Origin: Flavobacteriaceae bacterium
GTDB taxonomy: Bacteria > Bacteroidota > Bacteroidia > Flavobacteriales > Flavobacteriaceae
DNA length: 64,000 nt
NCBI GenBank assembly: GCA_018401115.1
Contig: JAGYKX010000008.1
Location: 152,342 to 216,341, forward strand
Reading direction: 5' to 3'
Positions within the stretch are counted from its first letter, which is position 1. Each line of letters begins with the position of its first letter. A program made the position numbers and the translations under genes. This document shows positions 46,247-55,539 of this stretch, one piece after another. Below the pieces are notes generated by a model that searched no databases, was not told the DNA's origin, and saw nothing but the letters and a program-made list of their open reading frames with translations.

Positions 46247-46774
46247 TTACTTAATTGTCACCTCTGCTAATGGAATGTCTGAGTCTTTAAAACGGTTCAC
46301 GCACTTAGCCACAATTTCTTTAGCCTCATGAACGTCTCCCCATCCCCCAACGTCAACTTTTTTCTTCTCTAAGTCTTTATACACTTTAAAGAAGTGCTCT
46401 ATCTCTTTAATCAAGTGAGGGTTTAAGTCAGATAAGTCATTGGCTTTATTCCAATTTGGGTCAGAAACCGGCACACAAACTACTTTTTCATCTGGGCCTT
46501 TTTCATCTGCCATATGGAACACACCAATGGGTTTCACCTCCATCACACAACCTGGAAAAGTTGGCTCAGTAACTAATACCAACACATCTAATGGATCTCC
46601 ATCTAAGGCCAATGTTTCTGGTACAAATCCGTAATCTGCTGGGTACATCATTGAAGAAAAAATCATTCGGTCGTAACGGATTTTCTTCAACTCAAAATCG
46701 TACTCATATTTATTTCTACTCCCTTTTGGAATCTCAATTAAAACATCAAAAGAGGTAATGTCTTTCTCGCTCAT
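46247..46774 (-). CDS. ppa: Family I inorganic pyrophosphatase
   Basis: The 175-residue protein contains EIPKGSRNKYEYD, the acidic signature DGDPLDVLVL and ADEKGPDEKVVCVPVSDP, all metal- and PPi-site stretches of family I enzymes. It hydrolyses PPi in the cytosol. The neighbouring hppA recovers the same energy as an ion gradient, so the cell has two ways to clear PPi encoded side by side. Confidence 0.96.
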   Translation of the reverse strand: MSEKDITSFDVLIEIPKGSRNKYEYDFELKKIRYDRMIFSSMMYPADYGFVPETLALDGDPLDVLVLVTEPTFPGCVMEVKPIGVFHMADEKGPDEKVVCVPVSDPNWNKANDLSDLNPHLIKEIEHFFKVYKDLEKKKVDVGGWGDVHEAKEIVAKCVNRFKDSDIPLAEVTIK

Positions 46775-46803
46775 ATTATATAATCTATTTATTTTTCAGG
46801 GGG

Positions 46804-46811
46804 CAAAAATA
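46804..46811 (-). promoter_or_regulatory. Candidate promoter -7 element for ppa
   Basis: The minus strand reads TATTTTTG, an exact TAnnTTTG match, 29 bases before the ppa start. A TTAG about 20 bases further upstream is a partial -33 match. The rest of the 178-base gap to the DUF5686 gene shows nothing else clear. Confidence 0.5.
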
Positions 46812-46952
46812 CGGCCTATCCGTGGTTTATACTAACTACTTGGTTGTTTTTTTTAATTCAGTGCTTGAAAAACAGATACTGGCTCAAATTCGAAAAGCAT
46901 TTTTAAAAACTCCTTTGGGCAAGCCTCTTTAAAAAGCCCTTTGCTAAAACCC

Positions 46953-49448
46953 TTAAAATCCAAATCCAAAACTCCCGGTAATACTAAAAGGTCTGGCTCC
47001 AGGTACATCCAGGTAGTTCCCCCTAAAGTTAGCGTCTATTCTAAAGATCTTAAATATATTACCAATCCCCACACTGTATTCCCAATAAGCGTTTTTATCA
47101 GGGGCATTTAAAGTAAGCTTACTAGGGGCATTTAAGGCAATGTTATCTTCGGAAAGTGTTCCCCATACGCCTCTAACCCCAATGATTTCCCTGAGATTTA
47201 AAGCCCTTAAAATAGGAATTCTTGAAAAGAGACGGCCGTTAAAATTGTGCTCCAAATGGCCAGACACATAGGTGTCTGTAACAAATTCATAAAAGTCTAA
47301 ATTGGGAAAAGTATTGTAAATAGTGAACAAGGTTTGGTTTCCAGGCACCACATGCAAGAGCGCCAAAGGAAGCGGATCAAAAGTCCTTCCAGCTTCTATA
47401 CTGGTTCTCAAGGTTCCAATGCCACCTATTTGCCAAGGTCTGGTGTAAGAAAATTGTACCCTATTGAAATTAAAGTCCGAATCCAACAGGTTTTTTTGAC
47501 CGTGAACATACTGAACCATTAACCTTGGGAAATCTTCATTCACCGGCTTTGGATCTACCCCATAACCAATCACTTTTCTTCCCGGAGTATATTGCATTCT
47601 AGCCGTGAAATCTAGTTGATTTAAACTATTTTTACTTCCTAGTATGGTGGGTTCATAGACAAAATCTAATGGAAATAATTCAGGTAAAGCTGCCTGCACC
47701 CTTCTATAGGAAGCACCCAGTGACATAGTTAGGTTTTTTACTGGTTCAGCACTCAAAGTGAAAGCAGTAAGGTTAATTTGAGACAACTTATCATTGTTTC
47801 CAACCGTAAATACAGAGGAAGAGGCAATGCTGCGCCCCATTAAATCATTGGTAGCAGTAAGACTTAATCCCAATTGCTCTATATCTCTTCTATGCCCTCC
47901 TGAAATAAGGAGTCGGATTTTAGGGTCCAGAATGGCTTGAGCAAAAAAGCCATGTTTGAATTTTTTGTCTAAAAAACCATACGCAACATAGCCTTCTAAT
48001 CGCCACAGGTCATTTTGACCCCTAAAAGTTCTTGCGCCTGCCCTAAGTCTATTTCCTTCTGCTTGGTTGTATCCAAAAATACTATAAACGTCTCCAATAT
48101 CTATGTTTTGCCTATCTAACTCAATGTATCCAGACTCCAAAATAGAGACTAAATTATAGTAGGTCTTGAACTTTGGCACTGTTTTAAGAGTGTCAATTAA
48201 TGTGTAAATACCCGCCTCGTCCTTATTGAGCGATTCTAATCTGTTGGTTGCCCAAAAACTCGAATCGCGTTCAAACAACTCAGGTCTTAAGGCGTTGTAA
48301 TCTTCTGTATAAAAGCGCCTTGATTTTGGAACGTCAAACTCAAAGCCATCGTAAACAGTTGTGCGTTTTCCGTATACGCCTTTGGACTTTTCTTTATTGC
48401 TATAGCTAAAATCTGACAACATGGACTCCCGCTTTAATAAAAAGATTGAATCATTCAACACCTCAAAATCTTGCTCTAAATATAGCTCTTTGACCCAGTT
48501 TAAATTGGCACTTTTGGTCATGGCCATGTTTATTTTAGCAATGGCAAAGGTGCTGTCATTGACCCAAAAATCTCCTTTAAAGGTCAATTCACTCTTTCTT
48601 CTGGGGTAATAAATAATATTATAGCACCATTTATCTCCAATAAAAGTAGAGTCTGCTAAGACATAATTGTAGGTGTCAATACCTGTTTTGGAGAGGGGAG
48701 AGGTAAATGACTTTCCAAAAAAGTTCAGGTAATTGTCATAAATATCATATATAGCATATAGGTCTTTTAGATAGGCCATAATGGCCTGATTTCCATTAAA
48801 ACCAGAATTCTTAACCCCCCTAACTACTTCTTTTTCTTCCTTAATTTCGTTGTCTCCATACACCTTAGAAACCGTTTCATTTAAAAAAATAGGCAGATAT
48901 GTTTTCCCCGTAATGCCTGAGGTGTCTAGGTCTTTAAATACAAATTCCAAGCCCTTAAACACCTTACTATTCATGAGTGCAGAGTCTATGGTATTGAGGT
49001 CAAATTCTATTTTCTCATATTTATCATAGGCGTATTGCTTGTATTTACCCAGTCCATTGCTGCGCTTTTTAGCCCAAATTTTTCTCAAAATATCAATAGC
49101 TGGATTGTTCTTTTTGGACTGTTTTCCAGAAACCAGGGTCACTGATTGCAATTGTTCCGCAGCCTCTTCTAAAACAATTTGCAAATCGTAATTCGTTTGC
49201 TTTTCAAGAAGGAGTGTCAAAGTTTCAAATCCAATAAATGAAACGGAAAGTTGGGTATAGGTCTGCTCAGACTCTACATAAAAGGAACCGTCGTCATTGG
49301 TAATCGTTCCAATGGTACTTCCCGGAAAAAGTACATTAGCGAATGCGATAGGAAAGCCGTCTGTATCTTTTACACTTCCGCTGACCTTAGTTTGGGCTTG
49401 TAGTACCATGCCTGTAAGCAACAAAAAAAATAGAATATGTTTTTTCAT
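46953..49448 (-). CDS. DUF5686 / carboxypeptidase-regulatory-like outer-membrane protein
   Basis: I start at ATG 49448 because MKKHILFFLLLTGMVLQAQ is a clean signal peptide. Longer in-frame readings (49469, 49616) would run into the pdhB terminator. The 831-residue product has a CarboxypepD_reg-like domain (about residues 20-105, VSGSVKDTDGFPIAFANVLFPG). It then has the DUF5686 region with KNNPAIDILRKIWAKKR, and a C-terminal barrel-like half ending in GSFGFGF. The function is unknown; it is probably in the outer membrane. Confidence 0.84.
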   Translation of the reverse strand: MKKHILFFLLLTGMVLQAQTKVSGSVKDTDGFPIAFANVLFPGSTIGTITNDDGSFYVESEQTYTQLSVSFIGFETLTLLLEKQTNYDLQIVLEEAAEQLQSVTLVSGKQSKKNNPAIDILRKIWAKKRSNGLGKYKQYAYDKYEKIEFDLNTIDSALMNSKVFKGLEFVFKDLDTSGITGKTYLPIFLNETVSKVYGDNEIKEEKEVVRGVKNSGFNGNQAIMAYLKDLYAIYDIYDNYLNFFGKSFTSPLSKTGIDTYNYVLADSTFIGDKWCYNIIYYPRRKSELTFKGDFWVNDSTFAIAKINMAMTKSANLNWVKELYLEQDFEVLNDSIFLLKRESMLSDFSYSNKEKSKGVYGKRTTVYDGFEFDVPKSRRFYTEDYNALRPELFERDSSFWATNRLESLNKDEAGIYTLIDTLKTVPKFKTYYNLVSILESGYIELDRQNIDIGDVYSIFGYNQAEGNRLRAGARTFRGQNDLWRLEGYVAYGFLDKKFKHGFFAQAILDPKIRLLISGGHRRDIEQLGLSLTATNDLMGRSIASSSVFTVGNNDKLSQINLTAFTLSAEPVKNLTMSLGASYRRVQAALPELFPLDFVYEPTILGSKNSLNQLDFTARMQYTPGRKVIGYGVDPKPVNEDFPRLMVQYVHGQKNLLDSDFNFNRVQFSYTRPWQIGGIGTLRTSIEAGRTFDPLPLALLHVVPGNQTLFTIYNTFPNLDFYEFVTDTYVSGHLEHNFNGRLFSRIPILRALNLREIIGVRGVWGTLSEDNIALNAPSKLTLNAPDKNAYWEYSVGIGNIFKIFRIDANFRGNYLDVPGARPFSITGSFGFGF

Positions 49449-49511
49449 AGTGGGTTTGAATGGGTTCATAAACACCAAACAAAAAGTGGACAGACTGGGG
49501 AATCTAAGGCT

Positions 49512-49536
49512 AAAAAAGCCCTCCGTAAGGAGGGCT
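49512..49536 (-). terminator. Rho-independent terminator after pdhB
   Basis: AGCCCTCC, loop GTAA, and GGAGGGCT form an 8-bp stem. On the minus strand six T residues follow, directly after the pdhB stop. Confidence 0.9.
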
Positions 49537-49552
49537 GTAAGTCTATAATATG

Positions 49553-50536
49553 TTATGCTTTGGTGTACATGACACGATTTACCGCATCTATAACATCTTG
49601 GGCACTTGGCAGCCATTCTTCTAATAAAACAGGAGAATAAGGTGCTGGTGTGTCTGCCGTGTTAATCTTTTGAACAGGAGCATCTAAATAATCAAAGGCA
49701 TTGTCTTGAACTTGAAAAGCAATTTCAGAAGCAATACTTCCAAAAGGCCAAGCTTCTTCAAGAATTACTAGTCTGTTAGTTTTTTTAACAGAAGTAATAA
49801 TAGTATCCATATCTAAAGGACGAATCGTTCTTAAATCAATGACCTCTATCTCTATTCCTTGTGCAGATAAAGTGTCTGCAGCTTTTACGGCCTCTTTTAA
49901 AATTTTACCAAAGGACACTACCGTTACATCCGATCCATTCCTAATGACATCTGCTACACCTAATGGAATAGTGTATTCTCCCTCAGGAACTTCTCCTTTA
50001 TCTCCATACATTTGTTCAGATTCCATAAAAATTACTGGATCTGGGTCTTGAATGGAAGCTTTGAGCAAACCTTTAGCATCTTTTGGATTGGAAGGCACCA
50101 CTACTTTTAATCCGGGTGTATTTGCATACCAATTCTCAAAAGCTTGAGAGTGTGTCGCAGCCAATTGTCCTGCAGAAGCAGTAGGTCCTCTAAAAACAAT
50201 AGGGCAGTTAAACTGACCTCCAGACATTTGCCTGATTTTAGCAGCATTATTTATGATTTGGTCAATCCCTACAAGAGCAAAATTAAAAGTCATAAATTCA
50301 ATGATAGGCTTATTGCCATTCATTGCAGACCCCACACCAATTCCAGCAAATCCCAATTCAGAAATGGGCGTATCTATCACCCTTTCTGGACCAAATTCAT
50401 CTAGCATTCCTTTTGAAGCTTTGTAAGCACCGTTGTATTCCGCTACTTCTTCTCCCATTAAATAAATAGAAGGGTCTTTTCTCATTTCTTCTGACATAGC
50501 TTCTGCTATGGCTTCTCTAAACTGTAATGTTTTCAT
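49553..50536 (-). CDS. pdhB: Pyruvate dehydrogenase E1 component, beta subunit
   Basis: At 327 residues this is the standard E1-beta (transketolase central and C-terminal domains). It begins MKTLQFREAIAEAMSEEMRKD, with GEEVAEYNGAYKASKGM, PISELGFAGIGVGSAMNG and the C-terminal VILEEAWPFGSIASEIAF. With E1-alpha it decarboxylates pyruvate using ThDP. The alpha subunit is not adjacent here, so this is a split arrangement. A branched-chain 2-oxoacid partner is possible but the sequence looks like the pyruvate type. Confidence 0.9.
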   Translation of the reverse strand: MKTLQFREAIAEAMSEEMRKDPSIYLMGEEVAEYNGAYKASKGMLDEFGPERVIDTPISELGFAGIGVGSAMNGNKPIIEFMTFNFALVGIDQIINNAAKIRQMSGGQFNCPIVFRGPTASAGQLAATHSQAFENWYANTPGLKVVVPSNPKDAKGLLKASIQDPDPVIFMESEQMYGDKGEVPEGEYTIPLGVADVIRNGSDVTVVSFGKILKEAVKAADTLSAQGIEIEVIDLRTIRPLDMDTIITSVKKTNRLVILEEAWPFGSIASEIAFQVQDNAFDYLDAPVQKINTADTPAPYSPVLLEEWLPSAQDVIDAVNRVMYTKA

Positions 50537-50557
50537 AGATATGTCTTAAAACGCAGG

Positions 50558-50565
50558 CAAAAATA
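50558..50565 (-). promoter_or_regulatory. Candidate promoter -7 element for pdhB
   Basis: The minus strand reads TATTTTTG, an exact TAnnTTTG match 21 bases before the pdhB start. No convincing -33 element has correct spacing. Confidence 0.45.
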
Positions 50566-50614
50566 AGCAATAAATATCTTATTTGGGAATTCAAAAAGAT
50601 TAAAAAAAGAATAA

Positions 50615-50640
50615 AATTTACTATGCATGCATAGTAAATT
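50615..50640. promoter_or_regulatory. Perfect 26-bp palindrome between divergent pdhB and etfB
   Basis: AATTTACTATGCA followed at once by its reverse complement TGCATAGTAAATT, with no spacer and no mismatch. It lies 47 bases before the etfB start, just upstream of TATCTTAG (50653-50660), a weak -7 match. A spacerless, long DNA palindrome in a divergent promoter region is typical of a dimeric or tetrameric repressor site. It has no loop to fold as an RNA hairpin terminator and no T-run beyond. Confidence 0.7.
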
Positions 50641-50687
50641 GTAAATAATTCTTATCTTAGTGCTCAGAACTTAAAGCTTAATTTGAG

Positions 50688-51434
50688 ATGAAGATACTCG
50701 TTTGTATTAGTAATGTCCCTGACACTACTTCCAAAATCAATTTTAAAGACAACAACACTGCTTTTGATACAGCGGGTGTTCAATTTGTCATAAACCCAAA
50801 TGATGAATTTGGATTGACAAGAGCCATGTGGTTTAAAGAAAAACAAGGGGCTAGCGTTGCAGTTGTAACAGTAGGAGATGCTTCGGCAGAGCCCACACTT
50901 AGGAAAGCACTCGCCATAGGAGCAGACGAAGCTTACAGAATAGACGCCCAAGCAATAGATGGATTTTTTGTTGCCCAAGAATTGGCTGCATTGGTAAAAG
51001 AAATAGGTTTTGACCTCGTAATTGCAGGAAGAGAATCCATAGATTACAATGGTGGAATGGTCCCAGGATTTTTAGCAAGTACTTTAGATTTCCAATATGT
51101 GACCAATTGTATCTCCCTAGAAATAGAAGGTAATAACGCTACTGCTATAAGAGAAATAGATGGTGGTAAAGAAACATTGGGCACCCAACTTCCACTGGTT
51201 ATTGGGGGACAAAAGGGATTGGTAGAAGAAAGTGATTTGCGCATTCCAAATATGAGGGGTATTATGATGGCCAGACAAAAGCCGCTTCACGTCAAACCCG
51301 CAACTACTTCTGAGTCGCATACCAAAGAAATTTCATTTAGCAAACCAGAAGCCAAAGGAGCTGTAACAATGATTGATTCAGCCAATATAGACCAGCTCAT
51401 TTCTTTATTACACAACGAAGCCAAGGTTTTATAA
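50688..51434 (+). CDS. etfB: Electron transfer flavoprotein subunit beta
   Basis: The 248-residue protein begins MKILVCISNVPDTTSKINF and includes NPNDEFGLTRA, VTVGDASAEPTLRKALAIGADEAYRI and GRESIDYNGGMVPGFLA, the AMP-binding face of EtfB. With EtfA it accepts electrons from acyl-CoA dehydrogenases and passes them to ETF:quinone oxidoreductase. etfA follows after 21 bases. Confidence 0.96.
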   Translation: MKILVCISNVPDTTSKINFKDNNTAFDTAGVQFVINPNDEFGLTRAMWFKEKQGASVAVVTVGDASAEPTLRKALAIGADEAYRIDAQAIDGFFVAQELAALVKEIGFDLVIAGRESIDYNGGMVPGFLASTLDFQYVTNCISLEIEGNNATAIREIDGGKETLGTQLPLVIGGQKGLVEESDLRIPNMRGIMMARQKPLHVKPATTSESHTKEISFSKPEAKGAVTMIDSANIDQLISLLHNEAKVL

Positions 51435-51455
51435 CCTAGCCATAAACACATTATT

Positions 51456-52424
51456 ATGTCCGTACTCATATACACTGAAACAGAAAAAGGAGTTTTTAAA
51501 AAAAATGCATTTGAAGTGGCTTCTTATGGCGCTGCATTAGCGGAGCAATTGGGCACTGATTGTGTAGCTGTCGCTATAAATCCATCAGATGCGAGCCAAC
51601 TACAGTCTTATGGAGTGGCTAAAATATTAGCCATTAAAGAAGCAAAATTAGATACTTTTAATGCCAAGGGATACGCAACTGCTATAGCCCAAGCAGCTAA
51701 AGAAGCTAACGCACAAGTAGTCCTTGTGAGTAGCTCTGCAGACAGTAAGTTCTTAAGCCCACTTTTAGCGGCTCAATTGGGTGCTAGTTTTGCGCCAAAT
51801 GTAGTGGCTCTGCCAGAAAGCACTATGCCTTTTGTTGTAAAGCGAACCGCATTTAGCAACAAAGGCTTTGCCCACACAGAACTCACTGGTTCCGTTAAAA
51901 TGATTGGAGTGGCCAACAATTCTTTTGGACTACACGAAAAAGAGACCACGTCCAGCGTGGCTACTTTTATACCCAGCCTAGAAGACCACTTATTTACCAC
52001 TAAAACAACCGCTGTAGACAAAGTAATTGGTAAAGCAACTATTGCAGACGCAGACGTTGTTGTATCTGGAGGAAGAGGGCTTAAAGGACCTGAAAATTGG
52101 GGATTAATTGAAGATTTAGCCAATGTATTAGGAGCAGCAACAGCTTGCTCTAAACCAGTTTCTGACCTAGGGTGGAGACCACATGGAGAACACGTAGGAC
52201 AGACAGGAAAGCCTGTAGCCACAAACCTATACATCGCTATTGGAATATCTGGAGCCATACAACATTTAGCAGGGGTGAGTGCCTCAAAAGTAAAAGTGGT
52301 GATTAATACTGATCCAGAAGCCCCATTCTTTAAAGCAGCAGACTATGGAATTGTAGGAGACGCTTTTGAAGTTGTACCTGAATTAATTGAAAAATTAAAA
52401 GCATTTAAAGCACAGAACATTTAA
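51456..52424 (+). CDS. etfA: Electron transfer flavoprotein subunit alpha
   Basis: The 322 residues include the FAD-binding C-terminal signature VVSGGRGLKGPENW, then SKPVSDLGWRPHGEHVGQTGKPVATNLYIAIGISGAIQHLAG, named here by its parts SKPVSDLGW, GQTGKPV and GISGAIQH. It carries the FAD of the ETF heterodimer. It is the second gene of the etfBA unit; a long-loop terminator-like sequence follows. Confidence 0.96.
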   Translation: MSVLIYTETEKGVFKKNAFEVASYGAALAEQLGTDCVAVAINPSDASQLQSYGVAKILAIKEAKLDTFNAKGYATAIAQAAKEANAQVVLVSSSADSKFLSPLLAAQLGASFAPNVVALPESTMPFVVKRTAFSNKGFAHTELTGSVKMIGVANNSFGLHEKETTSSVATFIPSLEDHLFTTKTTAVDKVIGKATIADADVVVSGGRGLKGPENWGLIEDLANVLGAATACSKPVSDLGWRPHGEHVGQTGKPVATNLYIAIGISGAIQHLAGVSASKVKVVINTDPEAPFFKAADYGIVGDAFEVVPELIEKLKAFKAQNI

Positions 52425-52452
52425 AATTTATTAAATTGCGCCCCTTAAACTG

Positions 52453-52498
52453 GGCCAAACCATACAAGGCTGATTATTTTATTAATTGGCCTTTTTTT
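52453..52498 (+). terminator. Possible terminator after etfA (weak)
   Basis: GGCCAA (52453-52458) pairs with TTGGCC (52486-52491), which runs straight into seven T residues. The 27-base loop is long and AT-rich, so efficiency is uncertain. It would separate etfBA from the nuclease gene. Confidence 0.35.
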
Positions 52499-52512
52499 AT
52501 GACCTTTAAACT

Positions 52513-53106
52513 ATGTCCTTAATTCCATTAAAAATAAAAGGTATCTCGTATAGTCAAACCCAAAATGGGGCCTATGCACTGATTCTCAATGAAATTGATG
52601 GAGACAGAAAACTTCCCATAGTAATTGGTGCCTTTGAAGCACAATCTATTGCCATAGCATTAGAAAAAGAAATTAGTCCCCCTAGGCCTTTAACCCATGA
52701 TTTGTTTAAAAACTTTGCCCAACACTTCCAGATTGAATTAAAAAAAGTAATCATTCACAAACTTATAGACGGCGTATTTTATGCGAATATTGTGTGTGAA
52801 CAAGAAGGATCAGAAGCTGTTTTTGACGCAAGAACCAGTGATGCTATTGCACTAGCGCTTCGCTTTAATGCCCCTATTTTTACTTATGAAAGCATCTTGA
52901 GTAAAGCGGGTATAAACCTCACCGTCAAAGAAATACCTACGGAAATTAAAGACAACCCTTCAAATAGCATGAGTGAGGTAATACCTGAAAATAATTTAGA
53001 ATACTTAGACCTAAACGGACTTGAAGCAGCCTTAGAGAAAGCGGTTAGTGCTGAAGACTATGAAAAAGCTGCTAGAATTAGAGATGAAATATCCAAAAGA
53101 AATTAA
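52513..53106 (+). CDS. Bifunctional nuclease (BFN/DUF151) family protein with UVR motif
   Basis: Residues 1 to about 135 form the BFN domain (LPIVIGAFEAQSIAIALEKEISPPRPLTHDLF and ARTSDAIALALRFNAPIFT, cited by its parts LPIVIGAFEA and TSDAIALALR). A C-terminal UvrB/UvrC-like helix pair follows (EKAVSAEDYEKAARIRDEI). The fold occurs widely in bacteria and one plant member was reported to have nuclease activity; the bacterial role is not established. The nucleoside transporter gene starts 1 base after its stop. Confidence 0.88.
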   Translation: MSLIPLKIKGISYSQTQNGAYALILNEIDGDRKLPIVIGAFEAQSIAIALEKEISPPRPLTHDLFKNFAQHFQIELKKVIIHKLIDGVFYANIVCEQEGSEAVFDARTSDAIALALRFNAPIFTYESILSKAGINLTVKEIPTEIKDNPSNSMSEVIPENNLEYLDLNGLEAALEKAVSAEDYEKAARIRDEISKRN

Positions 53107-53107
53107 G

Positions 53108-54583
53108 ATGCCACAACCATCAAAATTTGTAATTAAAACACTCCTCCTTTGTCTATTTTTAGGAGGTATTAGCACTTCACTTGAAGCGGTTACGCTAGCC
53201 AGTTCTTTTTCAGACATTACATTCAATTCAGCGTCCGCTTTAGACAATACTCAAGCAGCAGAAATGATTCCAAATGCCTCTTTTTCTATAGAGAGTTTGG
53301 GAAGAGGAATCCTTGGAATGCTATTTTTGATTGGTATTTCATTTTTATTCTCGGCCAACAAACGGGCCATAAACTGGAAAATGGTCGGGATTGGACTAGG
53401 GATTCAGATTGTATTGGCGATAGGAATTTTAAAAGTGCCTCTGATACAAAAAGGATTTAGTTTTGTGGGCCAGATTTTTGTCAATATCCTAGACTACACA
53501 TTGGTAGGAAGTAAATTCCTCTTAGGAAACCTATTAGACTTGAACAATCCCTCTATTGGCTATATTTTTGCCTTTCAGATTCTCCCTACGATCATTTTTT
53601 TCTCCGCCCTAACTTCCGTATTATTCTATTTAGGTGTCATTCAAAAAGTGGTTAAAGGGCTTGCTTGGTTACTCACCAAATCATTAGGAATTTCTGGAGC
53701 AGAAAGTCTATCAGTTGCAGGAAATATTTTCCTAGGACAAACAGAAGCCCCATTGTTGATCAAAGCCTATCTTGAAAAAATGAGTAAATCTGAGATTTTA
53801 CTCGTGATGATTGGAGGAATGGCCACCGTAGCAGGTGGGGTTTTAGCAGCCTACATTGGATTTCTTGGAGGAGACGACGCTCAATTGAGATTAGAATTTG
53901 CGCGACACTTATTGGCCGCCTCTGTAATGGCTGCACCTGGTGCTATTATTATCTCTAAAATTTTATACCCACAAACAGAAAAAATAAGTACTGACGTACA
54001 CGTCTCCACTGAAAAAATTGGTTCCAATTTCTTAGACGCCATTTCTAACGGTACGTCAGAGGGATTAAAATTAGCCGTAAACGTAGGCGCCATGCTCTTA
54101 GTATTTGTGGCTTTTATAGCCCTGTTTAATGGAATCTTTAATTGGGTGGGAGATGTAACCTACCTCAATGAATGGGTTGCGGCAAACAGCGCTTACCCGA
54201 ACTTATCATTAGAAGCCATTTTAGGAACCGTTTTTGGCCCCCTGATGTGGGTCATTGGTGTTGCAGCAGAAGACATGTTCCTTATGGGGCAATTATTGGG
54301 AATTAAGTTAGCCTCCAGTGAATTTGTAGGATACACCCAGTTGGCCACACTCAAAGAAGTGAGCAGCGCAACTCATTTTAGTTATAGTAAATCGGTGATC
54401 ATGGCTACTTATATGCTGTGCGGTTTTGCCAACTTTGCCTCTATTGGTATTCAAATTGGTGGTATAGGATCTTTAGCGCCTGGACAAAGAAAAAACCTGT
54501 CTTCTTTTGGCTTAAAAGCTGTTTTAGGAGGGTCCTTAGCTTCCCTACTATCTGCTACCATTGCAGGAATGATCCTTGGATAA
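53108..54583 (+). CDS. NupC-type concentrative nucleoside transporter
   Basis: I start at the ATG at 53108, just after the upstream stop; a longer reading would overlap the nuclease gene. The 491-residue product has an N-terminal signal-like helix, a spacer of about 60 residues, then the CNT fold. The fold includes FLFSANKRAINWKMV, a nucleoside gate domain and the GNIFLGQTEAPLLIKAYL motif near the middle (G/AQTE substrate site). The C-terminal part reads YMLCGFANFASIGIQIGGIG. It should import nucleosides with Na+ or H+. thyA and folA follow, and a deoxynucleoside kinase is elsewhere in the window. Confidence 0.9.
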   Translation: MPQPSKFVIKTLLLCLFLGGISTSLEAVTLASSFSDITFNSASALDNTQAAEMIPNASFSIESLGRGILGMLFLIGISFLFSANKRAINWKMVGIGLGIQIVLAIGILKVPLIQKGFSFVGQIFVNILDYTLVGSKFLLGNLLDLNNPSIGYIFAFQILPTIIFFSALTSVLFYLGVIQKVVKGLAWLLTKSLGISGAESLSVAGNIFLGQTEAPLLIKAYLEKMSKSEILLVMIGGMATVAGGVLAAYIGFLGGDDAQLRLEFARHLLAASVMAAPGAIIISKILYPQTEKISTDVHVSTEKIGSNFLDAISNGTSEGLKLAVNVGAMLLVFVAFIALFNGIFNWVGDVTYLNEWVAANSAYPNLSLEAILGTVFGPLMWVIGVAAEDMFLMGQLLGIKLASSEFVGYTQLATLKEVSSATHFSYSKSVIMATYMLCGFANFASIGIQIGGIGSLAPGQRKNLSSFGLKAVLGGSLASLLSATIAGMILG

Positions 54584-54711
54584 TTAGCCTATTTCTAGCC
54601 TGTAGAATAGATAAAAAAAAACCTTCCGTTAATAAGTTTTTGATAATCCTGTTTTAAAATCTGGTATTTAATTGTTTCCAGCCTGTACCTTTATGCAAGA
54701 AATAAAAAGGC

Positions 54712-55536
54712 ATGAAGCAATACCACGATTTACTAAACCACGTGTTAGCGCACGGGGTTCAAAAAGGAGATAGAACAGGAACGGGAACCCTCAGTGTATT
54801 TGGGTACCAAATGAGGTTTAACCTCAGCGAAGGGTTTCCTATGGTCACTACCAAAAAACTCCACTTAAAATCTATTATTTATGAACTCCTTTGGTTTTTA
54901 AAGGGAGACACCAATATAAATTATCTACAAGAAAACGGCGTGCGTATTTGGAATGAATGGGCAGATAGCCACGGCAACCTAGGTCCCGTTTATGGCAAAC
55001 AATGGCGCAATTGGAATGGGGAAGAAATTGATCAAATTAAAGAAGTCATTCAAAGCATAAAAGAAAATCCCAACAGTAGGAGAATGTTAGTTTCTGCCTG
55101 GAACCCCAGTGTGCTTCCAGACCCTAAAACTTCCTTTGAAGCTAATGTAGCCAACGGAAAAGCGGCACTCCCACCTTGCCATGCGTTTTTTCAATTTTAT
55201 GTAGCAGATGGTAAACTATCCTGCCAACTGTATCAGCGATCTGCTGACATTTTTTTAGGCGTCCCCTTTAATATTGCTTCATACGCCCTACTCACCATGA
55301 TGATGGCCCAAGTTTGTGGCTTGGAGGCAGGAGATTTTATACACACTTTTGGTGACGCCCATATTTACAACAACCATATGGAGCAAATTGAACTCCAACT
55401 CAGCAGAACACCCAAAGACCTACCAAAAATGACTTTAAACCCTGAAATTAAAAATATTTTTGATTTTGACTTTGAAGACTTCACCCTTGAAAATTACGAT
55501 CCACATCCCCATATTAAAGGCGCGGTAGCCATTTAA
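54712..55536 (+). CDS. thyA: Thymidylate synthase
   Basis: The 274 residues match ThyA. Markers are [19 protein letters not shown] at the N-terminus, the catalytic cysteine in [31 protein letters not shown] and [14 protein letters not shown]. It methylates dUMP using methylene-THF, giving dihydrofolate. folA, which recycles that product, starts 3 bases after the stop. Confidence 0.98.
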   Translation: MKQYHDLLNHVLAHGVQKGDRTGTGTLSVFGYQMRFNLSEGFPMVTTKKLHLKSIIYELLWFLKGDTNINYLQENGVRIWNEWADSHGNLGPVYGKQWRNWNGEEIDQIKEVIQSIKENPNSRRMLVSAWNPSVLPDPKTSFEANVANGKAALPPCHAFFQFYVADGKLSCQLYQRSADIFLGVPFNIASYALLTMMMAQVCGLEAGDFIHTFGDAHIYNNHMEQIELQLSRTPKDLPKMTLNPEIKNIFDFDFEDFTLENYDPHPHIKGAVAI

Positions 55537-55539
55537 GCT

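Noticed and set aside
51773..52258. 161-codon minus-strand open frame inside etfA
   Set aside because: It lies wholly opposite a strongly conserved gene, has no recognisable motif and reflects codon structure of etfA.
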